Positions 1 through 8,314 of a stretch of 64,000 bases of DNA are shown piece by piece. Under the pieces are notes generated by a model that saw only the letters and a program-made list of their open reading frames with translations, did no database searches and was not told the DNA's origin. Each line of letters starts with the position of its first letter. Within the stretch, counting starts at the first letter, position 1. Both the position numbers and the translations under genes were made by a program. This DNA is from Sagittula stellata E-37 (lineage in GTDB: Bacteria > Pseudomonadota > Alphaproteobacteria > Rhodobacterales > Rhodobacteraceae). The stretch spans positions 2,551,501-2,615,500 of the forward strand of contig NZ_CP155729.1 in the NCBI RefSeq assembly GCF_039724765.1, read 5' to 3'.

Positions 1-815
1 AGCCGCTCGATCAATCCGATGAATGAGGCCCCGATCTGCAACCGCCGCGCATCGAGTGTCAGCAAAGACCCGAGCTTGCCGTTCCAGCCCACAAGCCGGC
101 CCTGATCGTCGAAGATTCCGACACCCTGGTTGAGGTGGTCCAGCGTCGCGCGGACCATGACCGCCTGCTTGTCGCGCAGCCGATCGCGTTCAGCCCGTTC
201 GATCCGAACAAGGTCGGTAACGTCGGTCTGCAGCACCACTGTGCCGCCGTTGGCGGTACGATGTTCCGACACCTGAAGCCAACGGCCCGGCCGAACCTGC
301 ACGTTGAACATGACGTGCCGGTTCTGATGCCTGCGGATGCGTCGCGCGGACCAGCTTTCCGGGGTCTCTCCGTCGGGCAGGACCAGATAGGCCGAGCGGC
401 TGATCCGCGCCACGTAGCCATCGAAAGACAGTCCCGGCGACAGGTCGCGCGTGGTGTCGCGAAAATCCATGCAAAATCGCGTGTTGCACATCACCAGCCG
501 CTCGTCGGCATCGAAGAGGGCGAACCCCTCCGAAACTGCCTCGATCGCGTCGGCGAGGTTGCGGCGGGCCGCCTCGGCCTGCGCGTTCGCCTCAGACAAC
601 TGTGCGTTCGATTCGTGCAGCAGGTTGAGCGTGCGTTGCAGTTCCAGCGTCCGTTCGCGCACCCGCTTTTCCAGGAGTGCGGCGCGTTCGAACTGCGCAT
701 AGGCCGCGCCGGATTGCTCGGCGCCGTATTCGACACGCTTCATCAGCGCTTGTGCGATCTGCAGCAGCTTCTCGTTCTGTCGTTCGAGGCTGTCGTTCGG
801 ATTGACTAGCGACAT
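1..815 (-). CDS. PAS-domain sensor protein, probably NahK-like histidine kinase (partial, runs off left edge)
   Basis: About 271 N-terminal codons are visible from an ATG at 815; the rest lies outside the window. Roughly the first 85 residues form a charged coiled coil (ERTLELQRTLNLL). A PAS fold follows (begins AVSEGFALFDADERLV) and a second PAS starts near residue 225 (LNQGVGIFDDQGRLVGWN). This order is typical of NahK/ErcS'-type hybrid histidine kinases, but no kinase core is visible, so kinase identity is inferred from the arrangement and from the neighbours. The ATG lies 5 bases after the stop of the FIST gene and has no clear ribosome-binding site of its own, so translation is probably coupled. 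FIST proteins (NosP) and NahK-like kinases are known partners in nitric-oxide signalling in Pseudomonas and Shewanella. Confidence 0.8.
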   Translation of the reverse strand, partial: MSLVNPNDSLERQNEKLLQIAQALMKRVEYGAEQSGAAYAQFERAALLEKRVRERTLELQRTLNLLHESNAQLSEANAQAEAARRNLADAIEAVSEGFALFDADERLVMCNTRFCMDFRDTTRDLSPGLSFDGYVARISRSAYLVLPDGETPESWSARRIRRHQNRHVMFNVQVRPGRWLQVSEHRTANGGTVVLQTDVTDLVRIERAERDRLRDKQAVMVRATLDHLNQGVGIFDDQGRLVGWNGKLGSLLTLDARRLQIGASFIGLIER

Positions 816-820
816 GTGCG

Positions 821-1999
821 TTATGCCGGTTCGTCGTCCGGCGGGTAGATGGCCACGCCGGTCAGGGTCTGGTTCACGTGCAGGCCTCCGATCTGTTCAC
901 CATACGTGGAAAATCCCACCACCCGGTGTTGCCGCAGAAGGGAAGAGATTTCCCGCGTTTTCTGAACCTGTCCCGCCGCAATGCGACGCAGAAGACAGTC
1001 GAAGCCCAGAATGTGATCGGGCGCGCAATCCTCTGCCATGGCCTTCAGCCCTGCTTCGAGGTGTTGGGCGATGTCCTGGTCGCTGGCCAGCGTCAGCACC
1101 ATCCCTTCGTTGATCGCCGAGAAAAATACGAGGTCGCCGTTATCGTTGACCCGCTGGATGGCGCGGACATGGTGGCTGTCGCCCAGTCGAACCACGACCG
1201 GGTGCGCCGCGAACGTAAACGGGCCAAGCTGGTTCGGGTCCTTGGCGAGGAGCCGCGCGTATTCCTGCGCGGCCGGTTCTGCGTTGATTTCATGGACGAC
1301 GCGGATCTCTGGCGTGGCAGAGGTAACGACCATTCGTATTCCAGTCGGCACGAGGTGATCGAGGCTGAACACCTTGATCGGGCAGCGCGTGCGCACCATG
1401 GCAACAAGAGCGGCGTTCTGAAGGACGACCCCGTTTCGCGACAGGAAGGTGGCGCCGAAATTGGTGCCGTCGCCGGACGAACCGCCGAACAGCGGGACCG
1501 GACCCAGCCCGGTGGCCAGAACGGCGGTCAGCTGTTCTTCGCGCAGGGACAAGCCGTCGACCAGCGTGAAGGCAAACTCCGAACCCATCTCGGGCGCGCG
1601 CCGGGTCAGTTCCAGCCGGTCGTTGATAAGGCGGTCGATCAACCCCTGTTCGTCGAACCGGTCGAGCGTTTCAACGGCGCAGGTGATGACTTCGAAATGA
1701 GACTTGGGAAACCCGATGGCGACGATCTGGCCGTCCTCGTAGCCCGCGCTGCCCAGTTCCCCGGCCGTGGTGCAGGCCAACACGTCGGCCCCGCCGAAGG
1801 CGTCGGCGGCGTCCCGCGTCAAGGCGGCGAAATCCGCGTCGGGTGAAGCGAAAAGACAAACCAGCTCAAGGGGAGAGTTCCCCAGGGCCTTTGCCAGTTC
1901 AGTGACCGGATCGTCGTTCAGGCAGTGCACCTGTGCGGTGCGCAGAGCCGTTGACCCGGTCTTTTCCTCCCGCGCGGAACGTTCTTGCGCTCCGTCCAC
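821..1999 (-). CDS. FIST domain protein (FIST_N + FIST_C), NosP-like
   Basis: A 392-residue soluble protein with the two-part FIST fold. The N-terminal domain contains LACTTAGE near residue 75, and the C-terminal domain ends with GFSTYGEQIGGLHVNQT, both hallmarks of the family. FIST proteins are sensory input modules; the NosP branch binds haem and senses nitric oxide, controlling a co-encoded NahK kinase. The gene sits between a LuxR-type response regulator and a PAS sensor protein on the same strand, matching that logic. The start is a GTG at 1999 with AGGA about 10 bases upstream; no better in-frame ATG exists near the N terminus. Haem binding cannot be judged from sequence alone here; the protein could instead bind a small molecule such as an amino acid. 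Confidence 0.85.
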   Translation of the reverse strand: MDGAQERSAREEKTGSTALRTAQVHCLNDDPVTELAKALGNSPLELVCLFASPDADFAALTRDAADAFGGADVLACTTAGELGSAGYEDGQIVAIGFPKSHFEVITCAVETLDRFDEQGLIDRLINDRLELTRRAPEMGSEFAFTLVDGLSLREEQLTAVLATGLGPVPLFGGSSGDGTNFGATFLSRNGVVLQNAALVAMVRTRCPIKVFSLDHLVPTGIRMVVTSATPEIRVVHEINAEPAAQEYARLLAKDPNQLGPFTFAAHPVVVRLGDSHHVRAIQRVNDNGDLVFFSAINEGMVLTLASDQDIAQHLEAGLKAMAEDCAPDHILGFDCLLRRIAAGQVQKTREISSLLRQHRVVGFSTYGEQIGGLHVNQTLTGVAIYPPDDEPA

Positions 2000-2051
2000 T
2001 CCAGGTGTTCCTTATGGTCGCCTCTTTGTGCGACACCCGAGGATTATGTAT

Positions 2052-2765
2052 TCACATTCCGGTTGGCAAGTCCTTCCGGAAACCGTTGTCCGCCGCATTG
2101 GAGAACCGCGCTTCCTGCGCGACCAGCACGGCCTGCGTGCGGCTGTGCACCCCCAGCTTGCGCATGATCGCGGTCACATGGGCTTTCACCGTGGTCTCGG
2201 CGATGGACAGGTCAAACGCGATCTGCTTGTTCAGTTTGCCTTCGCAGATCAGGTGGAGGATACGCGCCTGCTGGTTGGTCAGAGACGCCAGCCGCGCGAG
2301 CGCATCGTCCGGCTCCGACGACTGCCCGCCGGTCGGGTCGATGAATCCGTCCGGCACGAAGGAGCGGCCCGAGGTCACAGCCTCGAAAGCGCGCCGGAAA
2401 ACCGATCGCTGCGAGTGCTTTGGCACAAAACCGTCCGCCCCTGCCTTCAGCGCGTGGCTTATCATGCCGTTGTCGGCCATGGAGGAGGCGACAAGGATCG
2501 CCGCGCGAGGCGCCGCGTTCCTCAGTCTAACAAGGCCGTCCAGCCCGTTCACGTCCGGCAGGTTGAGGTCCAGCACAATCAGCCCGATAGCCGAGTCCTG
2601 CGCCATGACCTCAAGCGCCTGTTCCAGCGTGCCGGCGGTCCGGATCTCCTGGAAGTCGGCGATGGACTGGAGGGTCAGCGTCAGCGCGTCACAAAAGAGC
2701 GGGTGATCGTCGACCACCAGCGCCTTTTCCGGATCGCGCAACTGTACTTCAGCGGGCATACTCAT
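2052..2765 (-). CDS. LuxR-family response regulator (receiver + HTH)
   Basis: 237 residues. The receiver domain shows the acidic pair VVDD near residue 19 and the phospho-acceptor Asp66 in VLDLNLP. The C-terminal GerE-type helix-turn-helix spans about 160-225 (LTNQQARILHLICEGKLNKQ, then ETTVKAH). It resembles the EraR/AgmR group that regulates quinoprotein alcohol oxidation in pseudomonads. It is the first gene of the set regulator-FIST-PAS sensor, with 52 bases before the FIST gene, so the downstream sensor probably phosphorylates it. Start ATG at 2765; a second ATG two codons later is an alternative. The regulon is unknown. Confidence 0.88.
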   Translation of the reverse strand: MSMPAEVQLRDPEKALVVDDHPLFCDALTLTLQSIADFQEIRTAGTLEQALEVMAQDSAIGLIVLDLNLPDVNGLDGLVRLRNAAPRAAILVASSMADNGMISHALKAGADGFVPKHSQRSVFRRAFEAVTSGRSFVPDGFIDPTGGQSSEPDDALARLASLTNQQARILHLICEGKLNKQIAFDLSIAETTVKAHVTAIMRKLGVHSRTQAVLVAQEARFSNAADNGFRKDLPTGM

Positions 2766-3024
2766 TTCGTCCGTGCCTTCTTGATGACGCTACCAGAATA
2801 GGCGTTGCCGCGTCTCGGGTCTCTTGCCGAAAAGTCTCATAGCCCGCCATGCCCGCCGCAGGATACGAGACCAGACCCATTGGCGCCGGAACGCTTGTCC
2901 AAGTTTGGTCGGCCGAGGATCAAGACGTTTCGCTGCCAAACGCAATGACCCGGCTGCCGGAAGCGGCCGGGCAGGGGCATCGGGTGCCCCGTATCAGGTC
3001 AGGGGATCAAAGGCCGAGCGGTTT

Positions 3025-3138
3025 TCAGAACCAGCTCTGGACCGTGCGGGCGCCGCCCGAAATGTCGCGGCCCAGCCCCTCGACTGTGCCGCAGCCCGCC
3101 AGCCCCGCGGCCAGCGCCAGTATCAGGAACGTTCTCAT
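3025..3138 (-). CDS. Entericidin-like small lipoprotein
   Basis: A 37-residue peptide with a hydrophobic signal and lipobox (LAAGLAGC, modified Cys at about residue 16) followed by a short amphipathic tail (GLGRDISGGARTV). This is the entericidin EcnA/EcnB pattern: tiny outer-membrane-directed lipoproteins associated with stress and envelope effects. The start at 3138 is preceded by GAGG seven bases upstream, and the longer open frame upstream has no such signal. It lies about 100 bases downstream of the peptide-binding protein gene on the same strand and may be on its transcript or have its own promoter. Only the lipoprotein nature is certain; an antidote/toxin role is not implied. Confidence 0.75.
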   Translation of the reverse strand: MRTFLILALAAGLAGCGTVEGLGRDISGGARTVQSWF

Positions 3139-3242
3139 GGAAACCTCGCTCTTCTTTCTTGCCTGTTTCATTGCCTCGTCGGCCCCGCCGGTCATGTCGC
3201 CGGTTTGAGGGGCAGGGTCGGGCCCCGAGAGGCCCGATCCGA

Positions 3243-5072
3243 TCACTCTTCCCACCACCATACATCAGGCTGGAAGCCCAGCCAATCGCCGTAAACCGGC
3301 AGCTTTTCCGGATACTTCAGTTGCTTTGCATGGGCGATGCGGCTGAGATCGTAGCGGTACATTATTGGGATCACGTAGCGGCCGGTCGTGAGCACCCTGT
3401 CCAGAGCACGCACAGCCGAGACGAAGTCGTCGTGGCTGTCGGCGGTCAGCATCTCGCCGATCATCGCATCGGCGGCCGGGCTGTTCATCCCCATCCAGTT
3501 GCCGGTCCCGGGCGTGTCGACGCCTGCCGCGCCCCAGTAGAGGTACTGCTCGTTGCCAGGGCTCAGCGACAGGCCACGTTCGTAATACGCCATGTCGAAG
3601 TCGTAGGACTTCGTGCGGTCTTCGAACTGGGCGGAATCCACCATGACCACCGTCGCATCTATGCCAAGCCGCTTGAGCGAGGTGGAGAAGATCTCGGCGA
3701 TGGAAACGTTGTCGGTCTGGCCTTGACGGATCAGGATCTCGAAGGTGACGGGCTCGCCCTCGGGCGAGGTCATGACACCGTCCTCGATCGTGTAACCGGC
3801 CTCTGCCATCAGGTCGAGCGCCTGTGCCGTGTTCGCCCGGTTGCGCACCGTGCCGTCGGCGACCGGCAGGCTGTAGCCCTCCAGTGCGCCGGGCAAAAGC
3901 GCGTCGGCGAAGGGTTCCAGCAGCTCGCGCACCTTGCCCTCTGCTGGGCCGTCGCGCATCCCAAGTTCGGAGTTCGAATAGTAGGAGGTGATCCGCGGTT
4001 GCACGCCGCCGGTCTGGACGTCGTTGATGTACTCGAAGTTGAACACATGGAGCATGGCATCCCGCACGCGCCAATCGGCGAACAGCTCGCGCCGGGTGTT
4101 CATGACGAAACCGTATATCCCGGTAGGCCGCTGGTGGCCGATTTCCGATTTGACGATATCGCCATTCCGAACGGCGGGGAAATCGTATTGCGAGTTCCAC
4201 GTTTCGACATTGGTCTCGCGCAGCGACGTTATAACACCGGCCTTGAATGCCTCGAAATGCGCGGTAGCGTCGGCAAAGAACTCCATCCGGATCGTGTCGA
4301 GATTGTCGGTGCCGACCTTGAATGGCACGTCCTTGCCCCAGTAATCTGGATCGCGAGTCAGTTCGACGAAACGGCCAGGTTCGTAATCGGTGATTTGATA
4401 CGGCGCCGATGTGATCGGAACCACGTCGAGGCCGGAGTTTTCGAAGTCCACGCCGTCCCATTGCGCTTTCTTCAGGATAGGACGCATCCCCGCCAACAGG
4501 GCCAGTTCGCGGTTATCCTCGTTGAAGATGAAACGGACAGAACGTTCGCCGGTCTGCTCCATGCTGTCGACCTTGGCCCAGAAACCGCGGTATCGCCCGT
4601 GCCCCTTTGTGCCGAGCGTTTCGTAGGACCACATCACGTCTTCGACCGTCACCGGGCTGCCGTCAGAGAATTTTGCCTCCGGTCTGAGGGTGAATTCGAC
4701 CCATTCGCGATTCGGTCCGACCTCGATTGATTCGGCCAGGACGCCGTAAAGCGTGAAGGGCTCGTCGTAACTGCGGCCCATCAGGCTTTCGTACGCAAGA
4801 AAACGCAACTGCCAGGGCGGCGTGCCTTTCAGGATATGGGGATTGAGGCTGTCGAAGCTGCCGACCTCGCCCAGGACAATCTTGCCGCCTTTGGGCGCGT
4901 CGGGATTGGCGTAGGGCAGGGACACAAAATCAGGTGGAAGCGCGGGCTCCCCATACATAGCTATGCCGTGCTGCGGCTCCGCCATCAGCGCAGAGGCGCA
5001 AAGAATCGCGCTCGCGGTCACTCCGATCCGGTCCCGAAACCGCCCCGAAATCCGGAAAGATTTTATGTTCAT
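3243..5072 (-). CDS. ABC transporter substrate-binding protein, family 5 (YejA-like oligopeptide binding)
   Basis: 609 residues with an N-terminal signal peptide (cleavage near ALMAEP). The mature protein follows the family 5 solute-binding plan: KGGKIVLGEVGSFDSLNPH near the start, a long two-lobe body, and a C-terminal GDWLGFQPDVWWWEE. Length and these segments match YejA of the YejABEF oligopeptide/microcin C importer (about 600 residues). It would deliver peptides or peptide-like compounds to an inner-membrane permease. No permease or ATPase lies next to it: downstream is an entericidin-like peptide, upstream a divergent small-RNA-like unit. It is therefore an orphan here and must share a transporter encoded elsewhere. 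Confidence 0.9.
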   Translation of the reverse strand: MNIKSFRISGRFRDRIGVTASAILCASALMAEPQHGIAMYGEPALPPDFVSLPYANPDAPKGGKIVLGEVGSFDSLNPHILKGTPPWQLRFLAYESLMGRSYDEPFTLYGVLAESIEVGPNREWVEFTLRPEAKFSDGSPVTVEDVMWSYETLGTKGHGRYRGFWAKVDSMEQTGERSVRFIFNEDNRELALLAGMRPILKKAQWDGVDFENSGLDVVPITSAPYQITDYEPGRFVELTRDPDYWGKDVPFKVGTDNLDTIRMEFFADATAHFEAFKAGVITSLRETNVETWNSQYDFPAVRNGDIVKSEIGHQRPTGIYGFVMNTRRELFADWRVRDAMLHVFNFEYINDVQTGGVQPRITSYYSNSELGMRDGPAEGKVRELLEPFADALLPGALEGYSLPVADGTVRNRANTAQALDLMAEAGYTIEDGVMTSPEGEPVTFEILIRQGQTDNVSIAEIFSTSLKRLGIDATVVMVDSAQFEDRTKSYDFDMAYYERGLSLSPGNEQYLYWGAAGVDTPGTGNWMGMNSPAADAMIGEMLTADSHDDFVSAVRALDRVLTTGRYVIPIMYRYDLSRIAHAKQLKYPEKLPVYGDWLGFQPDVWWWEE

Positions 5073-5151
5073 TTCGGCTACAATCCCTGTCTGCCCTTGT
5101 TTTCTTGGCTCTGACCGTACCGTCGCTTTTACGCCTTTTCAAACTTTTAGC

Positions 5152-5180
5152 TTGGACTCGCGCGGCGAATTGCTTATACA
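5152..5180 (+). promoter_or_regulatory. Sigma-70-type promoter of the small RNA unit
   Basis: TTGGAC (5152-5157), a 17-base spacer and TATACA (5175-5180): a close match to the housekeeping consensus, well above what surrounds it in this GC-rich DNA. Predicted transcription start about 5187. No open reading frame with a ribosome-binding site follows before the terminator at 5236-5260. Confidence 0.6.
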
Positions 5181-5186
5181 GAGTGC

Positions 5187-5260
5187 ACTGCTCGATAGGT
5201 TTCTTGCCTGTATGAAACCTGCCTCAATGACTGAACCCCGGCTTCGGCCGGGGTTTTTTT
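5187..5260 (+). ncRNA. Candidate small regulatory RNA, about 74 nt, unnamed
   Basis: Between the divergent yejA-like gene and bdhA lies a self-contained transcription unit. A near-consensus promoter is followed by stem-loop 1 (AGGTTTC 5197-5203 pairs with GAAACCT 5214-5220, 10-nt loop), a 15-nt single-stranded linker (5221-5235), and a classic terminator stem-loop with a UUCG tetraloop and seven U residues. This is the standard architecture of a trans-acting sRNA with Hfq-type 3' end. I do not recognise it as tRNA, 6S, SRP RNA, tmRNA or any sRNA family I know. The exact 5' end is inferred from the promoter; the 3' end is firm. Confidence 0.6.
5236..5260 (+). terminator. Strong intrinsic terminator with UUCG tetraloop
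   Basis: Perfect 7-bp stem CCCCGGC (5236-5242) / GCCGGGG (5247-5253) closed by a TTCG loop, followed directly by seven T residues (5254-5260). This is the best rho-independent terminator in the window and ends the plus-strand small RNA unit. Confidence 0.92.
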
Positions 5261-5544
5261 CTGCCCGTTGATCGAGTGGCTCTGGCCTGACTGAAGTTGC
5301 GGAAACCGGAAGGGCGGTGCCGACGTGAGGAACGCGCCATGGCGTGACGTAGAGCGCTCGCGGCTGCCGGTCAATTCGAAGGCGCCGGGGTCCGGGCCCG
5401 GCGGCGCTTTCCAGCCGGTCCGTCCGGCAAGGTGCGAGACCTGCCACTGAAAATCCTCTGGTCCGAGACGGATTGCCCCTGTTGCGTCATTCGCCAAGGA
5501 CTAGGATGCTGCAGGACAGCATGAACTCGCAGGGAGACAGAGAC

Positions 5545-6318
5545 ATGACCCTCAAGGGTAAGACGGCGGTGATCACCGGTTCCAATTCCGGCATCGGCCT
5601 CGGTATCGCGCACGAAATGGCGAAGGCCGGCGCAGACGTGGTCATCAATTCCTTCACGGACCGCGACGAGGACCACGCCCTCGCGAAAGAGATCGCCGAA
5701 CAGCACGGCGTCACGGTCCGCTACATCAAGGCTGACATGTCCAAGGGCGATGAGTGCCGTGCCCTGATCGAGAAGGCCGGCGCCTGCGACATCCTTGTGA
5801 ACAACGCGGGCATCCAGCACGTGGCCCCAATCGACGAATTCCCGGTCGAGAAGTGGGACGCGATCATCGCGATCAACCTGTCCTCGGCTTACCACACGAC
5901 GGCCGCCGCGCTGCCGCTGATGCGCAAGGCTGGCTGGGGCAGGGTGGTCAACATCGCCTCTGCCCACGGCCTGACCGCTTCGCCGTACAAGAGCGCCTAT
6001 GTCGCCGCCAAGCATGGCATCGTGGGCATGACCAAGGTCGTGGCGCTGGAGACCGCGAAAGAACCGATCACCGCAAACGCGATCTGTCCGGGCTACGTGC
6101 TGACACCCCTGGTCGAGGCGCAGATCCCCGACACGATGGAGAAATACGGCATGGGCCGGGAAGAAGTGATCGAGAAGGTCATGCTGGAACGCCAGCCGTC
6201 GAAGGAGTTCGCCACGGTCGAGCAGCTTGGCGGCACGGCGGTGTTCCTGTGCTCGGACGCGGCAAGCCAGATCACCGGCACGACGATCTCGGTCGACGGC
6301 GGTTGGACGGCGCTCTGA
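5545..6318 (+). CDS. bdhA: D-3-hydroxybutyrate dehydrogenase (SDR family)
   Basis: 257 residues of the classical short-chain dehydrogenase type: cofactor motif TGSNSGIG (11-18), NNAG (86-89), catalytic Ser139, Tyr152 and Lys156 in the YVAAK motif, and the C-terminal ISVDGGWTAL shared by 3-hydroxybutyrate dehydrogenases. It oxidises D-3-hydroxybutyrate to acetoacetate with NAD+, the step after polyhydroxybutyrate breakdown. The start at 5545 has AGGGAG about nine bases upstream; an in-frame earlier ATG adds 24 residues that do not fit the family. A patatin gene follows 89 bases later on the same strand, a pairing seen repeatedly in Rhodobacteraceae, consistent with shared function in storage-polymer or lipid use. 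Confidence 0.93.
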   Translation: MTLKGKTAVITGSNSGIGLGIAHEMAKAGADVVINSFTDRDEDHALAKEIAEQHGVTVRYIKADMSKGDECRALIEKAGACDILVNNAGIQHVAPIDEFPVEKWDAIIAINLSSAYHTTAAALPLMRKAGWGRVVNIASAHGLTASPYKSAYVAAKHGIVGMTKVVALETAKEPITANAICPGYVLTPLVEAQIPDTMEKYGMGREEVIEKVMLERQPSKEFATVEQLGGTAVFLCSDAASQITGTTISVDGGWTAL

Positions 6319-6331
6319 CCAAGAGGTTGCC

Positions 6332-6360
6332 TCGGGCCGGGCGTTACACTTCCGGCCCGA
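6332..6360 (+). terminator. Stem-loop between bdhA and patatin
   Basis: Perfect 9-bp inverted repeat TCGGGCCGG (6332-6340) / CCGGCCCGA (6352-6360) with an 11-nt loop, 13 bases after the bdhA stop. No U-tract follows, so it is more likely an RNA-stability or attenuating element between two co-transcribed genes than a full terminator. Confidence 0.45.
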
Positions 6361-6407
6361 ACGCATGCTTTCGACGCGACGGCACAGGTAAGGGAGAACG
6401 GCTTTTC

Positions 6408-7442
6408 ATGAAGAAACGGATCAATGTTGCCCTGCAGGGCGGCGGTGCCCATGGTGCCTTCACTTGGGGCGCGCTCGACCGGTTGCTGGAAGAGCCGGAG
6501 CTGGAGATTGCGGGCGTATCCGGCACGTCCGCCGGGGCCTTGAACGGCGCTGCACTGAAAGCTGGGCTGGTCGTCGGCGGCCCGGAAATGGCGCGGGCCA
6601 ACCTCGACTGGGTCTGGGGCGAAATCGGCGCGCTGGACACCTCGATGCTGCCCGACTGGTTCTCGGCCTGGTTTCCGGACCCCGGGCATGTGTCCAAGAG
6701 CATAGAGTATTCCTTGCCGTACATGGTGGGAGACACCGTCAGCCGGATGATGTCGCCTTACGCCTGGGGCCCGCTCTACCGCAATCCGCTGGCGGCCATC
6801 GTCTCGCGGTTGGACTACGACTCGGTCTGTGCCGACGCTTCGCCGGAATTCTTCGTGTGCGCCACGCTGGTCCGGACGGGAAAAATCCGCATCTTCGAGG
6901 GCGACCGGATCGACACAAACGCCATCCTCGCCTCTGCCTGTCTGCCGACGATGTACCAGGCGGTGGAGATGGACGATCCTGAAACCGGTGTGTCGGAGGC
7001 GTTCTGGGATGGCGGTTACACCGGCAACCCCGCGCTTTATCCGTTCTTCAAGGCCGAATTGCCGGACGATATCGTGGTTATCAACATCAACCCTCTGGTG
7101 CGGGAGAAGGTGCCGGTGACGCCACCCGAGATCCAGAACCGGATCAACGAGATCAGCTTCAACTCGTCGCTGCTGAGGGAACTCAGGGCCATCGACTTCG
7201 TCCAGCGGCTGCTTGGCTCGGGCGTGCTGGCGCCGGGCACGATGAAGGACGTGCGGGTGCATATGATCTCGGACGATACGCTGATGAACGCGCTATCCGT
7301 CGCGACAAAGACTGTTGCCGTGCCGTCGGTGTTGGCGCAGCTGAAGGAGGCCGGACGCCGTGCGGCGGGTGCCTTCCTCGCGGATCACATCGACGATGTC
7401 GGCACATGCCAGACCGCGGACCTGCGGGCGATGTTCGAGTGA
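6408..7442 (+). CDS. Patatin-like phospholipase / esterase
   Basis: 344 residues. The N terminus carries the oxyanion loop QGGGAHGAF (10-18), the nucleophile elbow GTSAG with Ser41 (motif VSGTSAGAL), and a DGG motif (FWDGGYTGNP) supplying the catalytic Asp: the full Ser-Asp dyad of bacterial patatins. No signal peptide, so it acts in the cytoplasm. The family hydrolyses lipids or, in some bacteria, polyhydroxyalkanoate. Position just behind bdhA suggests involvement in 3-hydroxybutyrate/PHB metabolism, which is an inference from context. The start at 6408 is preceded by AGGGAG; much longer frames upstream overlap bdhA in another frame and are not real. It converges with the DUF502 gene, stops being 7 bases apart. 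Confidence 0.88.
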   Translation: MKKRINVALQGGGAHGAFTWGALDRLLEEPELEIAGVSGTSAGALNGAALKAGLVVGGPEMARANLDWVWGEIGALDTSMLPDWFSAWFPDPGHVSKSIEYSLPYMVGDTVSRMMSPYAWGPLYRNPLAAIVSRLDYDSVCADASPEFFVCATLVRTGKIRIFEGDRIDTNAILASACLPTMYQAVEMDDPETGVSEAFWDGGYTGNPALYPFFKAELPDDIVVININPLVREKVPVTPPEIQNRINEISFNSSLLRELRAIDFVQRLLGSGVLAPGTMKDVRVHMISDDTLMNALSVATKTVAVPSVLAQLKEAGRRAAGAFLADHIDDVGTCQTADLRAMFE

Positions 7443-7449
7443 GACTGCG

Positions 7450-8229
7450 TCAGGACGCCTTCGCCCATTCCTCCACCGCCTGCTTGGCGTCCTGTCCGTT
7501 GGGGTAGACGAGCCCCGCCGAGATCACCAGCTTGGCGGCATCCTCGATGGTCATGTCCAGTTCGATCACGTCTTCGACCGGAAAGAACAGCAGGAATCCC
7601 GAGGTCGGGTTCGGCGTTGTCGGCAGGAAGACCGAGGTCAGCCCGGCAGAAGTTGGGGTACGGCGCGCGATCTCGCCCTTGGCGTCGGTCGAGATGAAGC
7701 CGATGGCCCAGATACCCTTGCGCGGATATTCGATCAGGCAGGCTTTTTCGAAGCTGCGCTCGGACTGTGCAAAGACCGTCTCGGCCAACTGCTTGATCCC
7801 CGAATAGATCGACCGGACGACGGGCGTGCGGTCCACGAGGCTTTCCGCGAAACTGATCATCGAGCGGCCGATCAGACCCTTGGCGATCCAGCCGACGACG
7901 ATCGTGAACAACAAGAAGACGACCACGCCCAGCCCGCGGACGTTGACCTCGAGGAGTCCGTCGTTGTTGCGGTCGAGGAAGTCGAAAAGCCACGGGATAC
8001 GCGGGTCACCGGCGGCGTTCACCATCCAGCTGTTGAGAAGCGCGGTGGGCTGCAGACGTTCGGGCACGAAGGGCCAGACGAAACCATCGACCCAACCAAC
8101 CACGGTCCAGATCAGCCAGACGGTCAGACCGACGGGCGCGATCACGACGATGCCCGTCAGGAAAGAGTTCCGAAGGTTCGCCAACAGGCGTCCACGTTTC
8201 TTCGGCTCTGGTTCGAAAGGCGCGTTCAT
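7450..8229 (-). CDS. DUF502 family inner-membrane protein
   Basis: 259 residues with two membrane segments: about 20-45 (SFLTGIVVIAPVGLTVWLIW) and about 88-110 (GLGVVVFLLFTIVVGWIAKG). The region between and after contains the DUF502 signature (PVVRSIYSGIKQLAETVF) and a C-terminal beta-rich domain (FLPTTPNPTSGFLLFFP). Members are widespread in Alphaproteobacteria and plants (LCV-like), with no settled bacterial function. The ATG at 8229 begins MNAPFEPEPKKRGR; the longer frame upstream lacks homology-like sequence. It stands 85 bases downstream of psuG on the same strand and may be the last gene of that transcript. Confidence 0.85.
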   Translation of the reverse strand: MNAPFEPEPKKRGRLLANLRNSFLTGIVVIAPVGLTVWLIWTVVGWVDGFVWPFVPERLQPTALLNSWMVNAAGDPRIPWLFDFLDRNNDGLLEVNVRGLGVVVFLLFTIVVGWIAKGLIGRSMISFAESLVDRTPVVRSIYSGIKQLAETVFAQSERSFEKACLIEYPRKGIWAIGFISTDAKGEIARRTPTSAGLTSVFLPTTPNPTSGFLLFFPVEDVIELDMTIEDAAKLVISAGLVYPNGQDAKQAVEEWAKAS

Positions 8230-8314
8230 CGATGATCCGTCTGAAAAGGTTTCCGACGAAAGTATGCACTCGGATGCGGCGCCACAATGGGGCGCCACAC
8301 GTTCAAGCGAAAAG

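Noticed and set aside
3159..4730. Long plus-strand open frame opposite the YejA-like gene
   Set aside because: It is antisense to a clear family 5 binding protein and shows no family features; long shadow frames are expected at this GC content.
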